Origin: Synechococcus sp. HW_metabat.21
GTDB taxonomy: Bacteria > Cyanobacteriota > Cyanobacteriia > PCC-6307 > Cyanobiaceae
Direction of reading: 5' to 3'
Assembly (NCBI GenBank): GCA_018623875.1
Contig: JAAZUZ010000001.1
Span: forward strand, 1 to 46,164
Length of the DNA: 46,164 bases
The notes beneath the pieces are model-generated. The model searched no databases. It saw only the letters and a program-made list of their open reading frames with translations, and was not told where the DNA came from. Positions 41,120 to 46,164 of this stretch are shown piece by piece. How positions within the stretch are numbered: position 1 is the first letter of the stretch; each line of letters starts with the position of its first letter. A program made the translations under genes and the position numbers.

Positions 41120-43636
41120 TCACTGACGCTCGGAGAGGGTTCCGCGGGTCACCCCGAGTCGACTTTCGAGCTGCTCGCTCTGCCAGACCATCCGGCCGCT
41201 GATCTCTCCGTTGAGGGCCTGGCGATAGAGCGCGACCCGACGCTCGGTGTCGGCCGGGCTCTCCTGCAGCAATTCGAGCCTGAAATGGCGCACGCCCGCC
41301 TCGAGGAACTGGGGAATGGCTTCCGCTGCGGTTTGGGCGCGCCCATTGAACAGGGTGTTCCGGCAGCCCAGGTCAGCGCGCAACGGATGTTCGGCGCCAC
41401 TGCGGTCCCGTAGGAGCACCTGGTGCTGCTCGCAAGGACGACCGCAATCGGTGTGGTCATGGCCCTCCGAGAGAAACGCACAAAACAAGCAATGCTCCAT
41501 ATGGAAAAGGGGCATGTGCTGGTGCAGCGTCAGTTCAAGCGCATCGCGGGGACAGGCGGCAATGAGGGCTAACAACTGATCCAAAGCAAGGTCGTAGCTA
41601 GCCGTCAGACGCTCCAGACCCCAACGCTCCAGCAGCCAACCTGCCGTAAGCGGGTTGGCCACGTTCAAGGAAAAATCTCCTTGGCAGGGGGCCAAGGGGG
41701 TCAGCCGCTCCAACTGATCCACGTTGCGAACCAAGTAGCCATCGGGCTCGGCCCGAACAAGCGGCTCCAGGCTCCAGGCCTCATCGGGCCTGCAGATCCG
41801 CTGACCCGCCAGCCACACTCCACCGGGCCAGCAGCCCTTGCCGCGCTTGACGGCTTCCCGCAGCTGCGCAGGATGCTCCAGGTCAACGATCACCCGATCG
41901 ACAGGCAGGGTCTTGAGCGACTCCAGTTGCGCGAGGTCGCGCACCAGGACAGTTAATTGCGGCTCTTGCGGGCTGGGCTTGGGCTCAACGGCCGCAGGCA
42001 TGAGTGCTTCGAGGGTCTGGAGCACCGACCCCTGCTGCGTGGAGCGGGGAACGTCCTGGGGGCCTTGCAGGGCGAGCTGATCCACCAAGGCGCGACGCAG
42101 TTGATTGAGCTGGGCCACGGGCAGAAACAAGGCCTCGTCGAGCTGGAGCTCCAACCGCTCCAGGCGCCAGGGGGTCCCGCCGAGGCGTCCGAGTTGCTGC
42201 TCCAGCCTCTCCTTAGACAGGGCCTGACCTTGGGCGGGCTCGAGCGGCTGCTGGCTGAGCACCGTGCAACCTGTGACCGGCAGACCAGAGGCCGTCAACA
42301 CGTCCAAACGGAGGGGGTTGCCCACAGAACCCGAGACCCTGAGGGCCAGAGGACGGCGCTGCTCCTCAGCAGAACGGTCCGCCATCCGCTGAAAGCGACT
42401 CTCCCGCTGGGGGTCGCTGGTCAACCAACAGGGACTCCCCGAGCGCAACCCCCTCAGATCCATCCGCTTGGGTCCGAGTCGCACAGCACAACCACCGCGG
42501 GGCCGCGGATCCACCGCCATCACCCGGCCGCCCACTTCCTGGGGGGGCAACAGGGGGTCGGGGTTGGGGATCTCGAGCACGACTCCATCACCGGGTTTGC
42601 ACTTCAAACGCCGCCGAAAGATCAGCCAATCCCCATCCACGCGCTCCAAACGCCCGAGCCAGGGGCCCCGTTTTTTGCTCCAGCGGCCGTGGACGAGCTG
42701 GCGGTGATCAATGCCGGCCAACCAGCCCGTACTCAGACCACGCGAGAAGCTCAGCTCAAGGTTGCGGCGCAGCTCCGCCTGCTCTGACGTGGAAACCGGT
42801 CCACGTTCTCCCGAGATCTGATCAAGGCCTTGGCGATAGGCGTCTGTGACGGCGGCCACGTAGGTGGCGTCCTTGAGCCTCCCTTCAATCTTGAGACTGG
42901 CGACTCCGGCTTCCACCAGATCCGGCAGCAGCTCCCAAGCAGCCAAATCCTGCGGGGAGAGCAAATAACGCTGTTCGCCCAGGTCGAGCTCTTCGCCATC
43001 AACGATCAGCGCGTAGGGGAGGCGGCAGGCCTGGGCACACTCGCCGCGATTGGCGCTGCGCTGGCCCAGGGCTTCGCTGGTCAGGCATTGGCCGGAGTAG
43101 GCCACACAGAGGGCCCCATGAACGAAGACCTCCAACGGCATCTCGATTTGGCGTTGGCTCAGCTGCTCCTGAATGCGCCGCAGGTCCTTCAAGCTGAGCT
43201 CCCGGGCGAGGACCACCCGCTGGCAGCCGAGCTCGCGAGCCATCGCCACGCCAGCCGCGCTGGTGATGGACATCTGCGTCGAGCCATGGATGGCCAGTCC
43301 TGGCGTGAGGGCTTGGGCCAGGGCCGCCAGACCGATGTCTTGAACGATCAAGGCATCAACCCCGGCAGCATCCGCGGCCAAGAGCAGCTCGGCCGCGCGA
43401 CTGAGCTCGTCGCTGAAGACAAGCACGTTGAACGTCAGGAATCCCTTCAGGCCGCGGCGGTGCAGCCAAGCCATCACCTCAGGAAGATCGGCGACCTTGA
43501 AGTTCTCGGCCCGGAGGCGGGCATTGAAGGTCTCGACGCCGAAATAAACGGCATCTGCTCCATTGGCCGCCGCGGCTTTGAGGGACTCCCAGCAACCGGC
43601 TGGGGCCAGCAATTCCGGCCGTGCGACCTCAGCCAT
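41120..43636 (-). CDS. U32-family protein, RlhA-like (23S rRNA hydroxylase type)
   Basis: 838 aa. Proteins of this long U32 type (COG0826 with a C-terminal extension) include RlhA, which hydroxylates a cytidine of 23S rRNA and holds an Fe-S cluster. The N-terminal barrel begins ELLAPAGCWESLKAAAANGA; VFVHGALCVAYSGQCLTSEA and NRGECAQACRLPY carry the conserved cysteines. The C-terminal part has a second cysteine group, CLFCAFLSEGHDHTDCGRPC and LGCRNTLFNG. Older annotation as collagenase-like peptidase is probably wrong for this subfamily. It is 16 bp upstream of the M15 peptidase stop on the same strand, counting coordinates. Confidence 0.87.
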   Translation of the reverse strand: MAEVARPELLAPAGCWESLKAAAANGADAVYFGVETFNARLRAENFKVADLPEVMAWLHRRGLKGFLTFNVLVFSDELSRAAELLLAADAAGVDALIVQDIGLAALAQALTPGLAIHGSTQMSITSAAGVAMARELGCQRVVLARELSLKDLRRIQEQLSQRQIEMPLEVFVHGALCVAYSGQCLTSEALGQRSANRGECAQACRLPYALIVDGEELDLGEQRYLLSPQDLAAWELLPDLVEAGVASLKIEGRLKDATYVAAVTDAYRQGLDQISGERGPVSTSEQAELRRNLELSFSRGLSTGWLAGIDHRQLVHGRWSKKRGPWLGRLERVDGDWLIFRRRLKCKPGDGVVLEIPNPDPLLPPQEVGGRVMAVDPRPRGGCAVRLGPKRMDLRGLRSGSPCWLTSDPQRESRFQRMADRSAEEQRRPLALRVSGSVGNPLRLDVLTASGLPVTGCTVLSQQPLEPAQGQALSKERLEQQLGRLGGTPWRLERLELQLDEALFLPVAQLNQLRRALVDQLALQGPQDVPRSTQQGSVLQTLEALMPAAVEPKPSPQEPQLTVLVRDLAQLESLKTLPVDRVIVDLEHPAQLREAVKRGKGCWPGGVWLAGQRICRPDEAWSLEPLVRAEPDGYLVRNVDQLERLTPLAPCQGDFSLNVANPLTAGWLLERWGLERLTASYDLALDQLLALIAACPRDALELTLHQHMPLFHMEHCLFCAFLSEGHDHTDCGRPCEQHQVLLRDRSGAEHPLRADLGCRNTLFNGRAQTAAEAIPQFLEAGVRHFRLELLQESPADTERRVALYRQALNGEISGRMVWQSEQLESRLGVTRGTLSERQ

Positions 43637-43652
43637 GGATCACATCCATTCC

Positions 43653-44429
43653 TTAATACGAAAAGCGTCCAGCTGCATCGAAGGTTTTCAGGGCATCAGC
43701 GGATCCCTCAAACCGCCAGTGCCAAGGCTCATAGCTCACGCCCTGCCTGTTGTCCTCAGGAAACGAGAGGACGAAGTGGAAGCGATTGGCATTGCGCTTG
43801 AGCCAAGCAAAGGACTCGGTGCTGTCAAAGCTCTGCGATAGATGGGTCCCAGGGCGACGCCCATCGCCGAAGTCGACGGCATAGCCGGTGCTGTGCTCAG
43901 AAAAACCGGGTGGCGCACTCACCCGGGCTCGCTCACGGGCACTTTGGTTCCGCTCCGATTTGACGTCGAAGAAAATCTGCTTTTGCAGCGCGATCGAACG
44001 GAAGGCGCTGAGGACTCTGAGGTCCACACCCTCTGCATCCGCAGCGCGGCGCATTTGACGCAGAGCGGCCGCTGCCTGAGCGTTCAGCGCCACTCCGGGA
44101 CCAATGCTGATTAACTCAGCATCAGTGGCCTCGGGATAGGGGAAGTGCCCCAGGAGCCGCCCATCGGAACTCAGCCGGGCACGGAGCCCTGCGACGGGAA
44201 CGGGAGCCAAGCGCTCAAGGATTGGAGCCCTGAGCACGTACAGCGAGGAAGCCACAACAACCAGTGCTCCGCCGGCGCTCGCCAAGGCAACCGGAGTTCG
44301 GCGTTTGCGCTGCAGGGTGGGGGAGACGGTGCGCGTGGCGAGGGGAATGTCGTCCACGACAGCGGGGTCAGCGCCGCCCTTGCTTGAGCCCGCCCTGGAG
44401 GTACTGGTCTGCCGACCGGGGCTAGGCAA
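43653..44429 (-). CDS. M15-family D-alanyl-D-alanine carboxypeptidase (VanY-like), membrane-anchored
   Basis: 258 aa. A proline/arginine-rich start is followed by one membrane helix, PVALASAGGALVVVASSLYVL (about residues 45-65). The zinc peptidase domain follows: VLSAFRSIALQKQIFFDVK, then the metal-binding SEHSTGYAVDFGDG with the HxxxxxxD pair and EPWHWRFEG with the last His ligand. It trims the terminal D-Ala of peptidoglycan stem peptides in the periplasm. The gene is divergent from chlP. Confidence 0.9.
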   Translation of the reverse strand: MPSPGRQTSTSRAGSSKGGADPAVVDDIPLATRTVSPTLQRKRRTPVALASAGGALVVVASSLYVLRAPILERLAPVPVAGLRARLSSDGRLLGHFPYPEATDAELISIGPGVALNAQAAAALRQMRRAADAEGVDLRVLSAFRSIALQKQIFFDVKSERNQSARERARVSAPPGFSEHSTGYAVDFGDGRRPGTHLSQSFDSTESFAWLKRNANRFHFVLSFPEDNRQGVSYEPWHWRFEGSADALKTFDAAGRFSY

Positions 44430-44552
44430 GCGAGAACTCCCGTTGGAACTGGGGTTATGTGATGTTACGAGCTCAAGCTAAAGATGCCAGCGGTTACCCA
44501 TCAAGCGGTGTTAGCTTCCCATCAACATCCTTCTGGCGGAGCGGGTTTCAAG

Positions 44553-45917
44553 ATGTTGCGAGTCGCGGTGGTGGGCGGCGGCCCGAGTGGTTCGTGTGCT
44601 GCGGAAATTCTGGCGAAGGCGGGGATCGAGACCTGGATCTTTGAGCGCAAGCTCGATAACGCCAAACCCTGCGGTGGTGCGATCCCCCTCTGCATGGTTG
44701 CTGAGTTCGACCTGCCTGAGTCGATCATCGACCGCAAGGTCCGCAACATGAAAATGATTTCCCCCTCGAACCGCGAGGTGGACATCAATCTCGAAAACGA
44801 CAACGAGTACATCGGCATGTGCCGCCGGGAGGTCATGGACGCCTTCATGCGCGACCGTGCCGCCGAACTCGGCGCCCATCTGGTGAATGGTCTGGTGACC
44901 AAGATCGACACCGGAGCCAAGCGCCAAGGGCCCTACACCCTCACCTACTCCGACTACAGCGAGGGCGAGGCCACGGGTGAAACCAAGACCCTCGAGGTGG
45001 ATCTGATCATCGGCGCCGATGGTGCCAACAGCCGTGTGGCCAAGGCCATGGACGCCGGCGACTACAACGTGGCCATCGCCTTCCAGGAGCGCATCAAGCT
45101 CCCCGCGGAGGAGATGAAGTACTACGAGAGCCTCGCTGAGATGTACGTGGGCACGGACGTGTCTCCCGACTTCTACGCCTGGGTGTTCCCCAAGTACGAC
45201 CACGTCGCGGTGGGCACCGGAACCATGCAGGACAATCAGGCCCTGATCAAGAGCCTGCAGGAAGGCATCCGTGAGCGGGCCAAGAAGCGCCTCGTCAACG
45301 GTGAGGTGATCAAGGTGGAAGCTCACCCCATCCCTGAGCATCCCCGCCCCCGCCGCGTGGTGGGACGCATGGCCCTGGTGGGTGATGCCGCTGGTTACGT
45401 CACGAAGAGCTCCGGGGAAGGCATCTACTTCGCCGCCAAGAGCGGTCGGATGTGCGCCGAACAGATTGTCGAAGCCAGCCAGGGTGGCAAGCGCGTCCCA
45501 AGCGAAGCGGACCTGAAGAAGTACCTGAAGAAGTGGGACCGCCAATACGGCGCCACCTACAAGGTGCTGGAAATCCTTCAGAACATCTTCTATCGCAACG
45601 ACGCGGCCCGCGAAGCCTTCGTCGAAATGTGCGACGACAAAGATGTTCAGCGCTTGACCTTCGACAGCTACCTCTACAAGCGGGTGGTGGCGATGAATCC
45701 CTGGCAGCAGCTCAAGCTCACCCTGCTGACCCTTGGCTCTGTCCTGCGCGGCAACGCCCTGGCGCCGCAGGGCTACAAGCCTGTCCCCAGTGCCGTCCGC
45801 GAAGACGGTGAAGTCAACGCCATGCTGGCCGTCAGCACCATCAAAGGAGGGATCCGCGTCGGCAAGCAGAAGGCCAAATCCGCTGCAGAGCGCGAACCTG
45901 CCCTCACCAGCAAGTAA
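44553..45917 (+). CDS. chlP: Geranylgeranyl reductase (ChlP)
   Basis: 454 aa from the ATG at 44553, which opens MLRVAVVGGGPSGSCAAEIL, the FAD-binding GxGxxG. ChlP reduces geranylgeranyl groups to phytyl for chlorophyll, tocopherol and phylloquinone. Further features are KLDNAKPCGGAIPLCMV, the ADGANSRVAKAM motif and the second FAD motif LVGDAAGYVTKSSGEGIYFA. The earlier ATG at 44484 would add 23 unrelated residues. The intergenic region 44430-44552 should hold the divergent promoters of chlP and the M15 gene, but I cannot fix them. Confidence 0.97.
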   Translation: MLRVAVVGGGPSGSCAAEILAKAGIETWIFERKLDNAKPCGGAIPLCMVAEFDLPESIIDRKVRNMKMISPSNREVDINLENDNEYIGMCRREVMDAFMRDRAAELGAHLVNGLVTKIDTGAKRQGPYTLTYSDYSEGEATGETKTLEVDLIIGADGANSRVAKAMDAGDYNVAIAFQERIKLPAEEMKYYESLAEMYVGTDVSPDFYAWVFPKYDHVAVGTGTMQDNQALIKSLQEGIRERAKKRLVNGEVIKVEAHPIPEHPRPRRVVGRMALVGDAAGYVTKSSGEGIYFAAKSGRMCAEQIVEASQGGKRVPSEADLKKYLKKWDRQYGATYKVLEILQNIFYRNDAAREAFVEMCDDKDVQRLTFDSYLYKRVVAMNPWQQLKLTLLTLGSVLRGNALAPQGYKPVPSAVREDGEVNAMLAVSTIKGGIRVGKQKAKSAAEREPALTSK

Positions 45918-45937
45918 GCATCCGCGGACAGCATCCA

Positions 45938-45966
45938 AGGCAGTGGGCGGTCCACTGCCTTTTTTT
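45938..45966 (+). terminator. Intrinsic terminator of chlP
   Basis: A 9-bp stem AGGCAGTGG/CCACTGCCT with a 5-nt loop is followed by six or more T residues, 20 bp after the chlP stop. From here to the window end (46164) I see no gene I can support; an ATG at 46118 opens 15 codons that run off the edge. Confidence 0.92.
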
Positions 45967-46164
45967 GTGCCCACTGCCAAGACGCTATCGAACAAGCGCC
46001 GGCAGGCCGTATCGCCCAACGCTTTTCAATGCTGACGCGTGCTTCGGTGTCTGAGTCCGGAGAATCAGATCAAAACAGCGGGGACAATGACCTCAGGCGC
46101 AACGGAGTCGAGCCCTGATGCAGTTCCGCATGCAAAGCATGCCCCCCCGCAGCGTGCAATTGGG

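Noticed and set aside
44511..46019. 502-codon minus-strand frame opposite chlP
   Set aside because: It contains no domain, is His/Gly/Val-rich as expected of a chlP shadow, and even runs through the chlP terminator.
46118..46164. ATG near the window end as a new gene
   Set aside because: Only 15 codons are visible, with no recognisable start of a family; it may be real but cannot be supported.

Overview
The window is a gene-dense, GC-rich stretch of a cyanobacterial chromosome, most likely from a Synechococcus/Cyanobium-type picocyanobacterium. The evidence is gene content: geranylgeranyl reductase (chlP), the proton-extrusion protein pxcA, a cytochrome b6f cofactor-assembly protein, a Psb32-like TPM protein, ycf5/ccsA, the RpaB-type regulator, and the class II FBPase/SBPase glpX beside rpe. 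The genus is an inference; there is no rRNA to confirm it. I see no insertion sequence, prophage, integrase or CRISPR array. This is core chromosome, not an island.

Layout. 1-9 kb: end of an rRNA methyltransferase (rlmD), pheT, ribosomal genes rpmG-rpsR followed by an RNase II-family exonuclease, an FAD oxidoreductase and metG. 9-14.5 kb: an unusually long LptC-domain lipoprotein, a CCB-type cytochrome assembly protein, then a run on the plus strand of TerB-like, TPM/Psb32-like, pxcA, cobU and trmL. 14.5-19.6 kb: a LysM/M23 envelope protein, tRNA-Met, a translationally coupled trio (secreted protein, uridine-kinase-like, alpha/beta hydrolase), a 59-codon HicB-like gene, rpaB, a conserved small protein and a 2-Cys peroxiredoxin. 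19.6-25.4 kb: an S66 carboxypeptidase, purQ-purS, a cobalamin riboswitch controlling hupE-cobW, a pentapeptide-repeat protein and upp. 25.4-31.6 kb: ilvD, a CIA30 protein, then pgl-gnd-glgC. 31.8-35.1 kb: hemA, glpX and divergent rpe. 35.1-41 kb: ccsA and the lptFG-lptB-lptA run, DUF309, typA. 41-46.2 kb: a U32 (RlhA-like) protein, a VanY-like peptidase and chlP.

How the genes work together. Three themes recur. The first is carbon flow: glpX and rpe (Calvin cycle), glgC (glycogen), and pgl and gnd (oxidative pentose phosphate) lie within about 7 kb, with hemA feeding tetrapyrroles. The second is photosynthetic membrane biogenesis: ccsA and the CCB protein for cytochromes, chlP for chlorophyll tails, and Psb32-like and pxcA for stress and pH handling. 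The third is the envelope: lptA/B/FG plus a separate LptC, and M23, S66 and M15 peptidoglycan hydrolases. Cobalt/cobalamin appears twice: hupE-cobW under a B12 riboswitch, and cobU.

Genes are tightly packed, with many 1-4 nt start/stop overlaps and several convergent overlaps. Six clear intrinsic terminators separate units. I did not find a convincing novel system. The best leads are an orphan HicB-like antitoxin gene, the coupled trio of partly uncharacterised genes, the TerB-TPM-PxcA grouping, and an exonuclease gene whose conserved-looking N-terminus has no standard start codon.
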